A stretch of 64,000 bases of DNA from Rickettsia typhi (GTDB lineage Bacteria > Pseudomonadota > Alphaproteobacteria > Rickettsiales > Deianiraeaceae). Both the position numbers and the translations under genes were made by a program. The notes below the pieces were generated by a model. The model was given only the letters and a program-made list of their open reading frames with translations. It was not told where the DNA came from and ran no database searches. Every line of letters begins with the position of its first letter. Positions within the stretch are counted from its first letter, which is position 1. The stretch lies in the NCBI GenBank assembly GCA_945898725.1, contig CAMDIK010000004.1, positions 39,685 through 103,684 of the forward strand, in the 5' to 3' direction. Of the stretch, positions 17,301-24,308 are shown one piece after another.

Positions 17301-17950
17301 CAGGAGGTATGCCAACGCTCAAGACTGATGGCGGCGCTATATCTTGGGCATGGGTATGGATGCCTCATGAGGACAAAGTGCGGCGTGACTTGACTAGACT
17401 TAGCGATAAATTAGCAGCTCTAGTATTTGGTGAGTGCATTTATGCTGCTGAGTTGACTATAGATATTTACAACAATTCGAATCATGCATTATACCCCGCA
17501 TTAATGAAAAAACTAGAACCACTAGTAATTCATATATCCGATCCAGCCGCTAGAACTATAGCAATACAAGATATCTGCGCAGAAAATTCACGATTAATAT
17601 TACCCAGTGCAGAAGCCCTAGCAGGGTCGAATAAGTTAATATTCCAAAGAGAATATGAGAGTCTCGTATTTGGCGACGGAGCGCATATTAAACTCTATGA
17701 CATGAAGAATTTTACTTGCCCTGGGCAGCTTTCACCAGAGTTTAGCAAGTTCAGTGACCCTGTGGATCCGGTAGATTTCTATATAGATCAGCTTGAATCT
17801 GGATTGAGTCCAGAAAGCTATAATAAAATGAGTCAGCTAAGGAGTAAGTATGAAAATCCTTACAAGGATCGTCGCATAGATTCAAGAAGTCATCAAGATC
17901 GAGAAAGGCATGGTCCGAATATAGATTCGCATGATAGGGATGTTGATTAA
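14306..17950 (+). CDS. Giant orphan protein of 1214 residues, unknown function
   Basis: Not recognised. The start is GTG at 14306, directly behind a perfect promoter and without an obvious Shine-Dalgarno; the next in-frame ATG (residue 40) is a possible alternative. The first 40 residues are rich in Pro, Ser, Asn, His and Lys with a repeated SPSNH motif and look unstructured. The rest is mixed alpha/beta with scattered Cys, no signal peptide, no membrane helices, and a Cys/His-containing segment WCALCHMMRG near residue 990. The last 40 residues are strongly charged (Asp, Arg, His). Its G+C and codon choice are visibly higher than in all neighbours, which suggests transfer. A secreted effector, a phage or plasmid protein or a defence protein are open possibilities; none is supported. 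Confidence 0.85.
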   Translation: MNSPSPSNHGNKSPSNHKPNIHSKLKKSPFKPIDLGVRPMGEKEWSDMIPSMAESLLYPSKGYVHPLIKPLNTPSPPQSLLFASNDPNVVSQAYIEAMYLMYLITRHRNIAPAAILAKLSHIIKTLAKCMKGEEKYDSAIINKHLEELSGFRDGLLLDWSARGSRQAVWNRLRCQQEIWSMKFNFPGGISEEFEKKIKTFEQTMKATPKADIKTFLLKSGYDSCCGLWGLIKNDNRTGKIWEVVLTRILIPRDPEFVFEVYHFVAPSLPRPKAKEHEALFAAICYTGGQYTLRSPLGNCLKITSFNPTIRIKVEDRGALIKLIMDPKVLPMVLSLLGVSPSSASSFAVGLGSQSPVERAKIDEWLAKCSQSMEELRESHGEIKCQIYDCAELIADKMKYWEVASQGDFANVVSSIDEYLKITEDFSNTLSAGLSKLYDNWSKPGYTAYAEVMTRLKVLRKEISDNSNFKLVCRRMNIECIVTIIYCEGEYRVCPVFRQINTSPSTYIMPKITDDSVRILRRPDISNNDIDVLMDESHSFEYYPRESVVRINHSGREVVFVTGECNWLLRTRSFIAVQSREYKTTETFLELGKWRKRESVQIGAMRRNRALLEQAIRISESEPLSLIPNRHPPQIPNPGVAGAMMDNPAHIKRSVQSWGSDIVLRISQLPLGVVVPIRHPIADANMDNMFGVNAPLHGVGVNVRGAFPQFFIFVFNTATNVSEWISSDAAMPVNSEAWTLRGKPIIRISDVIVIVIHGSVMCVSEPQFDDVKRLAMIFDLFRTANPEELLVPRVNVPQKMDELRLRCMADGNLRAMFETASFKTLNENALVRTLLGEQNVKEVVVGVLVEMYKRILESRFSEYTKLAMGKIVIQFYTVIMIDGDRMCFKDLQDIESQLSKVISGHSCKETSRASVISDAKMREQDLSIEIRMSEIRYKVQANYERINFLMQSRSDPRISTENLRTPEAGKVRDGMDREVCDAFGTIQENWCALCHMMRGAGGMPTLKTDGGAISWAWVWMPHEDKVRRDLTRLSDKLAALVFGECIYAAELTIDIYNNSNHALYPALMKKLEPLVIHISDPAARTIAIQDICAENSRLILPSAEALAGSNKLIFQREYESLVFGDGAHIKLYDMKNFTCPGQLSPEFSKFSDPVDPVDFYIDQLESGLSPESYNKMSQLRSKYENPYKDRRIDSRSHQDRERHGPNIDSHDRDVD

Positions 17951-18244
17951 TGCTGTAGATACGCGCAATAGGCGGTGTATAGTATTTTAGTGGCGTAATA
18001 TCTTTTACCAAAGAGTAGGTTATGGCTGTGTTTATGCAATCCGGTTATTTTAATCATAACGAAAGAATGTTGTAAATTTTATGCACTACCTGAAATTTCA
18101 GTCTTAGCGTTACACAGTTTAACGCCATTCTGCTTGATTCTATATCAAAAAAGTATGCAGTGATAGATGGTATGCTAATATTTAAGGAATGCAAAGCTAG
18201 GCAATTTATTGCCGATATTATTCCAAGGATTTACAGGGTGGTAA
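17951..18244. other. Spacer after the giant gene, possible remnant reading frame
   Basis: No confident gene. On the plus strand a frame is open from 18094 to the TAG at 18253-18255, containing KKYAVIDGMLIFKECK and ending in VVITF. It has no good start and runs into the small minus-strand ORF, so it may be a decayed gene end or chance. Confidence 0.3.
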
Positions 18245-18475
18245 TTACTTTTTAGATTGTTTTTTAGATTGCTCAGTATACTCTAGATAGTCATTTATCT
18301 TCTCCTTCCGCAGTATTTTCTGAACAAATTCAATACTATAGCGAAATGAATTTGAATTATCGCTTGGTTCATACCATTCAATATTTTTGGTGTCAACATT
18401 TCTTAACTCCTTTACTCGTTTTTGTAAAATTGTTACCTTATCAATTTTATTAGCTACGTAAAATGATTGTATCAT
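18245..18475 (-). CDS. Small hypothetical protein, 76 residues
   Basis: Not recognised. It starts with ATG at 18473-18475. The product is charged and helical, with no signal or membrane segment. Its end repeats KKQSKK, produced by a direct repeat TTTTTAGATTG in the DNA. It lies alone in a low-density accessory stretch, so it may be a real small gene or a remnant. Confidence 0.35.
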   Translation of the reverse strand: MIQSFYVANKIDKVTILQKRVKELRNVDTKNIEWYEPSDNSNSFRYSIEFVQKILRKEKINDYLEYTEQSKKQSKK

Positions 18476-18664
18476 CGTATATGTATGGCAAAATTTATCC
18501 CTTACCGCTGCCGGGTTTGGATGATTAGCTTAAGTAATCGTTATGCGAAATCTGTTTTCATACCCTGTTGATAGATATTTGGGCTTAAATGAGAATTTGT
18601 AGCTCGCGGTTTATTTTACAAAGCATACTTGTAGCAATTTATTAACAGCAATTTTCCAGCAGTT

Positions 18665-18702
18665 GTGAGAGTGTTGTATAAATTTACATCAGACACTCCC
18701 AC
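18665..18702. repeat. Imperfect inverted repeat, 10-bp arms
   Basis: GTGAGAGTGT (18665-18674) faces ACACTCCCAC (18693-18702) with nine of ten pairs; the loop carries a smaller TGTA/TACA dyad. It overlaps the end of a 28-codon ORF on the minus strand and could act as a terminator for the Nudix transcript, although no T-run follows. Confidence 0.45.
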
Positions 18703-18770
18703 TTATCATATTCACCCATTGTTCCATCTTGATTTTTCATTGGGAGGTATTTTGTGTTTGGGTTTAACAT
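18684..18770 (-). CDS. Possible 28-residue ORF after the Nudix gene
   Basis: Minus-strand ATG at 18770 starts 3 bp after the Nudix stop and reads MLNPNTKYLPMKNQ, then a DGTMGEYDKWECLM end. The polar, Trp/Cys-containing composition looks more like protein than noise, and the spacing suits coupling, but the length is too small to be sure. It may be the tail of a decayed gene. Confidence 0.25.
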   Translation of the reverse strand: MLNPNTKYLPMKNQDGTMGEYDKWECLM

Positions 18771-18773
18771 ATT

Positions 18774-19346
18774 CTATATAAATAAATGTTTGTTTTTTAA
18801 TTTTCTTATTTTCTCAAAATTTAATCCCATTAATTCATCTTGAGCGATACTTCTATTTTTTAGATTTTTATCTAGCACGGGAAGAGCAGATCCCATGTTC
18901 TCACCACCTTGATTTGATAAAATTTGCAGAAATTCATCTTCATTCATAAATTTCTTAAATTTAATTACATCATGATCCAAATCTTTCCAATTTTCGTCGA
19001 GAATTTCTGAGCCGATGATATCACAATGATATGCAAAAACTAAACAATAAGCAATAAATGGATATTCAATATGTTCATTAAAATTCCAAAATCCATTTTC
19101 CACATCCCATTTCTCTTGTAAGTAATAAGCTAAAGAATTAACTTTAACATTAAGACCTGTTTCCTCATGAACCTCGTCTGCAGCCAGTTGATCTAATGGA
19201 TAATGTTTATTAGCAGTGCCACCTGGCAAACTCCACCTAGTTCCATTTTTTGAAACAAGTAAAAGTTCATTTTTAGAATTAAACACAATTGCACGAGATT
19301 GCACAACATTTAAGTTTTTTTTTGGACTGTTTTTATCATATGTCAT
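18774..19346 (-). CDS. Nudix hydrolase with altered Nudix box
   Basis: Hydrolase of nucleoside diphosphate-linked compounds, 190 residues. The Nudix region is about 24-70: RWSLPGG, then a helix ending in DEVHEETGLNV. Compared with Gx5Ex7REUxEExGU, the first Glu is Tyr and the Arg is Asp, but the metal-binding EE pair is intact. The substrate cannot be told. The gene starts at ATG 19346, 6 bp after a small Lys-rich ORF, and probably belongs to the accessory region. Codon use is AT-rich like the core genome. Confidence 0.8.
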   Translation of the reverse strand: MTYDKNSPKKNLNVVQSRAIVFNSKNELLLVSKNGTRWSLPGGTANKHYPLDQLAADEVHEETGLNVKVNSLAYYLQEKWDVENGFWNFNEHIEYPFIAYCLVFAYHCDIIGSEILDENWKDLDHDVIKFKKFMNEDEFLQILSNQGGENMGSALPVLDKNLKNRSIAQDELMGLNFEKIRKLKNKHLFI

Positions 19347-19352
19347 ATGTTG

Positions 19353-19592
19353 TTAATTAAAAATTCCCTCTCTTATCATTCTATCAAGCAAAATCTTTTT
19401 ATCAATTGCTTTTTTGGTAATTATACACTTTGCAAAACCACTAATTATAAAATAATTAATTTTTATCAGGTTCTTCTTAATAGTTTTATTCATTTTATCT
19501 TTGTTTGGATTGTCACATTTTTTCTCAAAACAATCTCTAAATTTTGCAAGTTGCTTTTTTTTGAAGCTTTTGTTTTGATTTTTTCTTTGCAT
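19353..19592 (-). CDS. Small Lys-rich hypothetical protein, 79 residues
   Basis: Not recognised. ATG at 19592; the stop is 6 bp before the Nudix start, so they may be cotranscribed. The product is very basic (about one in four residues Lys) with a short hydrophobic stretch near residues 46-59 (KINYFIISGFAKCIIT). In AT-rich DNA Lys-rich frames arise easily, so the evidence for coding is position only. Confidence 0.35.
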   Translation of the reverse strand: MQRKNQNKSFKKKQLAKFRDCFEKKCDNPNKDKMNKTIKKNLIKINYFIISGFAKCIITKKAIDKKILLDRMIREGIFN

Positions 19593-19626
19593 ATTATTAG
19601 GTTAAATCTGTTAAAATTTCAAGTAA

Positions 19627-19701
19627 TGGAGCGGGTGAAGGGATTCGAACCCTCGACCCTAACCTTGGCAAGGTTATGCTCTACCCCTGAGCCACACCCG
19701 C
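19627..19701 (-). tRNA. tRNA-Gly (GCC)
   Basis: Minus-strand cloverleaf: acceptor GCGGGTG (19701-19695) pairs with CACCCGC, D-arm GGCTCAGGGGTAGAGC, anticodon arm AACCT-TGCCA-AGGTT with anticodon GCC, T-loop TTCGAAT, and encoded CCA at 19629-19627. A TTGACA box lies at 19749-19744 on the same strand, but its -10 partner is unclear. Confidence 0.98.
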
Positions 19702-19769
19702 ATACTTTTTGTGTTAGTTTGAAGCTAGTGCCGGGAAAATAATTGTCAAGTATTATTTGCGGGTAAAAT

Positions 19770-20330
19770 TTAGAAAAATTTACCAAACTTCTCTTTAATT
19801 TTTGCAATTTTTCTGGTAGATTGTATTCTATTATGCAGATTTTGCTTGATATTTTCGATGTTTTTGTGCCTTAAAATATCCGGAAGAAGGCTTGTAAAAA
19901 TGCCAAATAATATAGCACGTTTTGTGTAAAATGAGAAATCTAAACTGCTATCTTGAGCAATTTTCATCAATTCAGATGATATTTTATATAGAATATTTGC
20001 GCCGCAGGTGGGTTTTTTTATGTAAAATTTCACCATTTTCCCGGCGTATTTTTCGTTTATATATATAGAATCTAGGAAATTTTGCGATATTTTACTCACT
20101 CTATCTGTAAAACTGGGTATATTTAAGTATTCATCGGGGTTGATTTCGCATAGTTTTGAAGTGATAATTTCAGCTAAAAAATCAGTCAATAAATGCGGAT
20201 ATTTATGCTGCAAAAAGGAGATTTTACACTCGCATAAATTAGCGGATTTGATTAGGGTTTCGTTTGAAAATGGCGCGCCATTGCTGACTAAATTGATAAA
20301 TTCTTCGTGTAATTTTTCAACATTTATCAT
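19770..20330 (-). CDS. COQ9-family protein
   Basis: COQ9 proteins bind lipids and support ubiquinone synthesis, notably the Coq7 hydroxylation step. The 186-residue product is all-helical and contains the family's characteristic DxxxYTKRAIL segment, here LDFSFYTKRAILFGIF near residue 130, plus a C-terminal basic helix. The N-terminal third resembles the TetR-like helical part of COQ9. Its start overlaps the ialB-like gene by 4 bp. It is the last gene of a four-gene minus-strand operon with no other ubiquinone gene nearby. Confidence 0.7.
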   Translation of the reverse strand: MINVEKLHEEFINLVSNGAPFSNETLIKSANLCECKISFLQHKYPHLLTDFLAEIITSKLCEINPDEYLNIPSFTDRVSKISQNFLDSIYINEKYAGKMVKFYIKKPTCGANILYKISSELMKIAQDSSLDFSFYTKRAILFGIFTSLLPDILRHKNIENIKQNLHNRIQSTRKIAKIKEKFGKFF

Positions 20331-20929
20331 ACAAAATCACACAACTCTACCAATTTTGCATAAACATCTTGAAAATCGTCGGTAACATAGGCATCTACGG
20401 CGTAAGTTCCTATTTTTGAATCACCTTTCACCATCACTTTTTTGGAATAAAGCATGCTTTTTACAATTTCTGAATCAATATTTTCCCTGCCAGGGGTTGC
20501 AATATTATCCTTTGTATTTGCTGCAAATTGGCGCCCGTCAACGCTAATTTTCGCTTTTGAGCCAGGTTTAAAAGTAAAGCCCATAGATATATTTATGCTT
20601 TGCCGTAATTTATTCCAGTAAATCACCATAAGATAGGCGTCGCGCATGTCTTTATGATTTCCAACTTTTGCAAAAGGTTTCGACACGGCATAGCAGACTT
20701 TTCTTTCATTTATATTCCCAATTAATAACTTCCAATTGTTAATTGTTGTTTTGAGGGAGGGTATCTTGTAGGGGTCAACAATATTTCCATCTTCGTCTGT
20801 GAATTGATCTTTTATGTCTAGATCGGCGTTGTCATTTGCCTGGGGATTTTGATTTACAATGCCTTCCGCATAAGCAAATTGCCCTGAAATTACTAGTAAT
20901 AATGTTGCAATGTATATTTTTAACATCAA
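20327..20929 (-). CDS. Exported IalB-like protein
   Basis: Invasion-associated locus B-like protein of 200 residues. The signal peptide spans about 1-21 (MMLKIYIATLLLVISGQFAYA). The mature part carries a VCYAVSKPFAKVG segment and a second Cys near the end (ELCDFV), which could form the IalB disulfide, and the family's pattern of a Trp-Lys start, a YW pair, and a Gly-Phe strand. Rickettsiales encode such periplasmic proteins widely; the function is unknown. It overlaps holC (4 bp) and coq9 (4 bp). Confidence 0.62.
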   Translation of the reverse strand: MMLKIYIATLLLVISGQFAYAEGIVNQNPQANDNADLDIKDQFTDEDGNIVDPYKIPSLKTTINNWKLLIGNINERKVCYAVSKPFAKVGNHKDMRDAYLMVIYWNKLRQSINISMGFTFKPGSKAKISVDGRQFAANTKDNIATPGRENIDSEIVKSMLYSKKVMVKGDSKIGTYAVDAYVTDDFQDVYAKLVELCDFV

Positions 20930-21414
20930 AATTCCGAAATTTTATTCCACACACCTGACATCCTTTGAAAGAATTTGCAAGTAAAAAGTTGCTTAAATTT
21001 TTCGCTTGATTGAATTTCTTTAATATATTCTTCGCTTGGCTGAATTCCTGTGAAAATACAGGCGATTTTCGTAATATTATCAGTAAAATTAGTGCTTGTT
21101 ATTGTGTTAATATATTCTTGAATGGAATCTTGCGGAAAAATGAAGGAAATATGGGTAAAATTGTAAAATTTATCACTTGCATTTGTAAGGTAAAAACTCT
21201 GCATTTCCACAGGGAAAGTGTCAAAAATTGTGCCATGCGGTATGAACTTTTCACTTGCAAAAGTCCATATTCTCTTATCACAATTGTGCAATAATTCATC
21301 TGAATTGAATATCAGCATAGCGCGCAAATTTTGCTGAAAAAGCGTATTGCAAAAGTTGGCAACAACATCTTCCAGCGGCTCGTCTATAACGTGATAAATT
21401 ATTAACTCCCTCAT
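20926..21414 (-). CDS. holC: DNA polymerase III chi subunit
   Basis: Clamp-loader accessory subunit that links the replisome to SSB. Of 162 residues, the N-terminal half shows the family pattern: YHVIDEPLEDVV, RAMLIFNS, then LLHNCDKRIWTF and FIPHGT, equivalent to the LWTYxxxxFLPHG signature. Start by ATGA overlap with the HAD gene. holB lies at 59820-60917. The C-terminal third is less conserved. Confidence 0.88.
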   Translation of the reverse strand: MRELIIYHVIDEPLEDVVANFCNTLFQQNLRAMLIFNSDELLHNCDKRIWTFASEKFIPHGTIFDTFPVEMQSFYLTNASDKFYNFTHISFIFPQDSIQEYINTITSTNFTDNITKIACIFTGIQPSEEYIKEIQSSEKFKQLFTCKFFQRMSGVWNKISEF

Positions 21415-22271
21415 GGTAGTAGGTTTTTTAGTATATATTTAGGGAAAACATCGTAACCCTTGATCAATTTTTCAAGCCTATCCAGATTCACAATTCCACC
21501 ATTTGCAACGCAATCTGAATGAATTCCCGTTAAAACCAGCCCAGAATCTATACCAAATCTGCTAGCGCCTTCAATGTCAGTTTCCAGTGCATCTCCCATT
21601 GCAATCATCTGTTTTTTGTCTGGCTTGCCTAGAAAATCCCATATTCTATCGTATATTCTGTTGTATGGCTTGCCGTAATATACAACATTTCCGCCCATTT
21701 TGTCGTACATATCGCTTACATATCCCGCGCATAGAACATCTTTTGCAACGCTGTGTTTTCTGACGATTTTATCGGGATTTAAGCACAGCATTGGCAGATT
21801 ATTTTCCAGCGCAACCAGCAACATTTCTTTGATTTTCGCATTATCTTCTTCAGAGTCAAATACGTTGAATGAAATTAGGCATTGCGCCTCTTCAATGTTA
21901 TCTGTTCTGGTAAGCGAACGAACGTTATTTACGTAATTAATATCTTGCAAGTCACTTCCAAATGCAAAATATTTCCCATTTACGGGTATCATGGACCCAT
22001 TATTGCAGTCGTCAAAAAACATTTGCCCAGGTGTGTAGATCATGTGGTACAACTCTGGGGTTATGTTGAATTTTGCCAGTCTTTGAGCTGTTCTTTCCGA
22101 TGTGCGCGGTGCATTGGAAATGAATACCACTTTTTTCCCTGTGTCTTTTAGCGATTGCAAAAATTCTATTGCACCGGGGTACATGGTATCTTCATCGTAC
22201 ATTAAGCCGTATAAATCAAGTAGAAATACGTCATAATTTGCCTGAAATTCTGTGATTTTTGATATTTTCAT
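21411..22271 (-). CDS. HAD-superfamily class IIA hydrolase
   Basis: Phosphatase of 286 residues of the type often annotated as HAD-IIA hypothetical protein. Motif I is FLLDLYGLMYD (near residue 14), motif II VVFISNAPRTS near 49, Lys in YYGKPYNRIYD near 198, and motif IV MGDALETDIEGA near 225. The frame is open from 22505, but the ATG at 22269-22271 starts the domain; longer starts would cross the dxr promoter and start. It heads the minus-strand group HAD-holC-ialB-coq9 linked by ATGA overlaps. The substrate is unknown (NagD-like sugar phosphates or nucleotides). Confidence 0.85.
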   Translation of the reverse strand: MKISKITEFQANYDVFLLDLYGLMYDEDTMYPGAIEFLQSLKDTGKKVVFISNAPRTSERTAQRLAKFNITPELYHMIYTPGQMFFDDCNNGSMIPVNGKYFAFGSDLQDINYVNNVRSLTRTDNIEEAQCLISFNVFDSEEDNAKIKEMLLVALENNLPMLCLNPDKIVRKHSVAKDVLCAGYVSDMYDKMGGNVVYYGKPYNRIYDRIWDFLGKPDKKQMIAMGDALETDIEGASRFGIDSGLVLTGIHSDCVANGGIVNLDRLEKLIKGYDVFPKYILKNLLP

Positions 22272-22287
22272 ACGTTTGATATAAAAC

Positions 22288-22316
22288 TTGACTATTAGGT
22301 AATAAATGCCTATTTT
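22288..22316 (+). promoter_or_regulatory. Promoter of dxr-ruvA
   Basis: TTGACT (22288-22293), a 17-bp spacer and TATTTT (22311-22316). Transcription from about 22322 would exclude the ATG at 22306 and supports the dxr start at 22339. Confidence 0.5.
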
Positions 22317-22338
22317 AAATATAATATGCAATAGAAAA

Positions 22339-23493
22339 ATGAAAAGTTTAATAATTTTAGGATCAACCGGCAGCATAGGTTCTTCCACTTTGGATATAGT
22401 GCGTAATAACCCTGGAAAATTTGATATTTTAGCCCTTTCCTGCGGGAAATCTGTGCATAAATTTATTGAGCAAATACTGGAATTTAAACCTAAATTTGCC
22501 ACCATGGAAGATGAAATTTTGCTTGCCTTGGTTAAAACAAAAACCTCACATATTGGCGTAAAATATATCTCCGGAAAAAATTGCTATGACGTGCTGCTAA
22601 ATGAAATTGATAATTTTGATTGCTTGGTTGGAGCAATTCCGGGAATTGCTGGAATGATTCCCACCTTAACCGTAATGGAAAAATGCAAGACTTTAGCAAT
22701 TGCAAATAAGGAATCTGTTGTTTGTGCGTGGAAATTTTTTCAGGAAAAAGCCAGGAAATTAGGCGTGAAAATTACCCCAATTGACTCTGAACATGACTCT
22801 CTTGCAAGAATTATGCGCGGAATATTGCCATCTGATATAAAGAAAATTACACTTACAGCCTCGGGCGGGGCATTTTTTGGATATTCCCCAGAGCAACTTG
22901 AAAGTGTGAAATTGTGCGATGCTATCAAGCATCCGAATTGGAAAATGGGGGCGAAAGTTACCATAGATTGCGCAACAATGGTGAATAAAGCTTTGGAATT
23001 AATGGAGGCCGTGGCACTATTTAATTTATCTTATAAACAGGTTGATGCAATTATTCACAGGCAGTCTATTGTGCATGCAATGCTTGAGGAAAATGACGGA
23101 AGTGTTAGCGCTTTTTTAGCCCCGCCAGACATGAGATTGCATATTTTACACGCTATATCCTGCGAAGATTTTACGCCAATTTTCCCTGTGAAATCCTTAT
23201 CTTTAGTTGAAATTGGCAGGCTAGATTTTGCACCCATTCCTCATGATATTTATAAGAGTTTTTATCTAGGGCTTTATGCTTTGAAAAATGGTCAGGCTAT
23301 GCAAATTATTTTTAATAGTGCGAATGAGTTTGCAGTTCAGAAGTTTGTGAATGAAGAGGCGAAATTCACAGATATTCCAATGCTTATTGACGCTGCTTTA
23401 AGCACAAATTTCCCAGTAAATATAAGCACAATAGAGGATATTTCATCCTTGGATGTGATGGTTAGAAAGTTTTGTAGTGAGGTAAAATTATGA
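22339..23493 (+). CDS. dxr: 1-deoxy-D-xylulose 5-phosphate reductoisomerase
   Basis: Second step of the MEP isoprenoid pathway, NADPH-dependent. The 384-residue product has the NADPH motif LGSTGSIGSSTLD at the N-terminus, ANKESVV near 125, the metal ligands in DSEH (near 150), and the SGGAF segment. The frame is open from 22306, but ATG 22339 gives the correct N-terminus (MKSLIILGSTGS) and follows the promoter. The stop overlaps ruvA by ATGA. ispDF, acting two and four steps later, is encoded just downstream on the other strand. Confidence 0.97.
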   Translation: MKSLIILGSTGSIGSSTLDIVRNNPGKFDILALSCGKSVHKFIEQILEFKPKFATMEDEILLALVKTKTSHIGVKYISGKNCYDVLLNEIDNFDCLVGAIPGIAGMIPTLTVMEKCKTLAIANKESVVCAWKFFQEKARKLGVKITPIDSEHDSLARIMRGILPSDIKKITLTASGGAFFGYSPEQLESVKLCDAIKHPNWKMGAKVTIDCATMVNKALELMEAVALFNLSYKQVDAIIHRQSIVHAMLEENDGSVSAFLAPPDMRLHILHAISCEDFTPIFPVKSLSLVEIGRLDFAPIPHDIYKSFYLGLYALKNGQAMQIIFNSANEFAVQKFVNEEAKFTDIPMLIDAALSTNFPVNISTIEDISSLDVMVRKFCSEVKL

Positions 23494-24131
23494 TAGTAAA
23501 AATAAGCGGAATTCTTGATGAAATACTGGAAGATAGGCTTTATATTGACGTAAATGGTATAATTTACGAAGTTATAGTTTCAAGCACAACCTTGAAAAAT
23601 CTTGCAAGAATTGGTGAAAAAATTCAGCTTCGCATTAAGCATATTACCAGGGAAGACGGGCAAATATTGTATGGTTTTGCAAGTGAGGAAGAAAAGCATT
23701 GGTTCACGGAACTTACAAAAGTTACGGGGCTTGGTCCAAAATTTGCAATTAATTTACTTTCAGCGCTAACCCCGCGAGATATTTATCTTGCAATTGCGGC
23801 GAAAGATGAAAATACCCTCACAATTGCCAATGGAATTGGGAAAAAACTGGCATCGCGCATTGTGATGGAGCTGGGTTCGAATATTGACAAAATACCCATT
23901 CCTGCCAATGGAAAAATGGAAATTGGCGGCACAAAAAGCGCTAGGGCAGGGGGTGGAAGAACATCTGAAAATCTTGATAATCGCTTGGAAGATGCGGTAA
24001 ATGCCCTGGTTGCGCTGGGCTTTCAAAAATCAGCGGTTTACCAAGTTGTTTTAGGAAAATTAACAGAAAATCCTGGCATATCCATAGACGAATTAATCAA
24101 GCAAACTTTAGGATCCATGGCGCTGGTTTAG
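23490..24131 (+). CDS. ruvA: Holliday junction branch migration protein RuvA
   Basis: Tetrameric junction-binding subunit of RuvAB. 213 residues: N-terminal OB domain (about 1-62), two helix-hairpin-helix motifs (TGLGPKFAINLL near 79 and ANGIGKKLASRIVMEL near 115), a flexible linker with GGTKSARAGGG, and the C-terminal UBA-like domain III (about 168-213) that contacts RuvB. ruvB and ruvC are not in the window. It overlaps dxr by ATGA and, at its end, shares four bases (24128-24131) with the convergent small lipoprotein gene. Confidence 0.95.
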   Translation: MIVKISGILDEILEDRLYIDVNGIIYEVIVSSTTLKNLARIGEKIQLRIKHITREDGQILYGFASEEEKHWFTELTKVTGLGPKFAINLLSALTPRDIYLAIAAKDENTLTIANGIGKKLASRIVMELGSNIDKIPIPANGKMEIGGTKSARAGGGRTSENLDNRLEDAVNALVALGFQKSAVYQVVLGKLTENPGISIDELIKQTLGSMALV

Positions 24132-24304
24132 CTTTTTTTACATTCCGATATATCCGGCACTTCATTGATAGTTGGTGGGGCAACCTCCCCGTGTTTTTGC
24201 TTAATATGCTGAAGGGTATCTTGTCTCTCCTGCAAAACTTCAGCCTTTGTTCTGCATTTGCACGAAATTAATAATAGTAATACACACAACCCCAAATATT
24301 TCAT
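24128..24304 (-). CDS. Small lipoprotein, 58 residues
   Basis: Not recognised beyond its type. From the ATG at 24302-24304 it reads MKYLGLCVLLLLISCKC, a short signal peptide with lipobox LISC, so Cys 15 would be lipidated. The mature part is short and charged with Cys near both ends. Start 4 bp after the ispDF stop on the same strand suggests cotranscription. Its stop overlaps that of ruvA. Confidence 0.65.
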   Translation of the reverse strand: MKYLGLCVLLLLISCKCRTKAEVLQERQDTLQHIKQKHGEVAPPTINEVPDISECKKS

Positions 24305-24308
24305 AAAA

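Noticed and set aside
13753..19701. Integrated element bounded by attachment repeats of tRNA-Gly
   Set aside because: The accessory region does abut the 3' end of tRNA-Gly, but no copy of the tRNA 3' end and no integrase gene was found near 13.6-13.8 kb.
19347..19742. 131-codon plus-strand ORF with hydrophobic first half and an ERVKGFEPSTLTLARL segment
   Set aside because: Its second half is the antisense reading of tRNA-Gly, a well-known artefact; the first half is antisense to the small Lys-rich ORF.
22272..22505. N-terminal extension of the HAD hydrolase frame by 78 codons
   Set aside because: It would run through the dxr promoter and start on the other strand, and the domain begins at the ATG at 22271.
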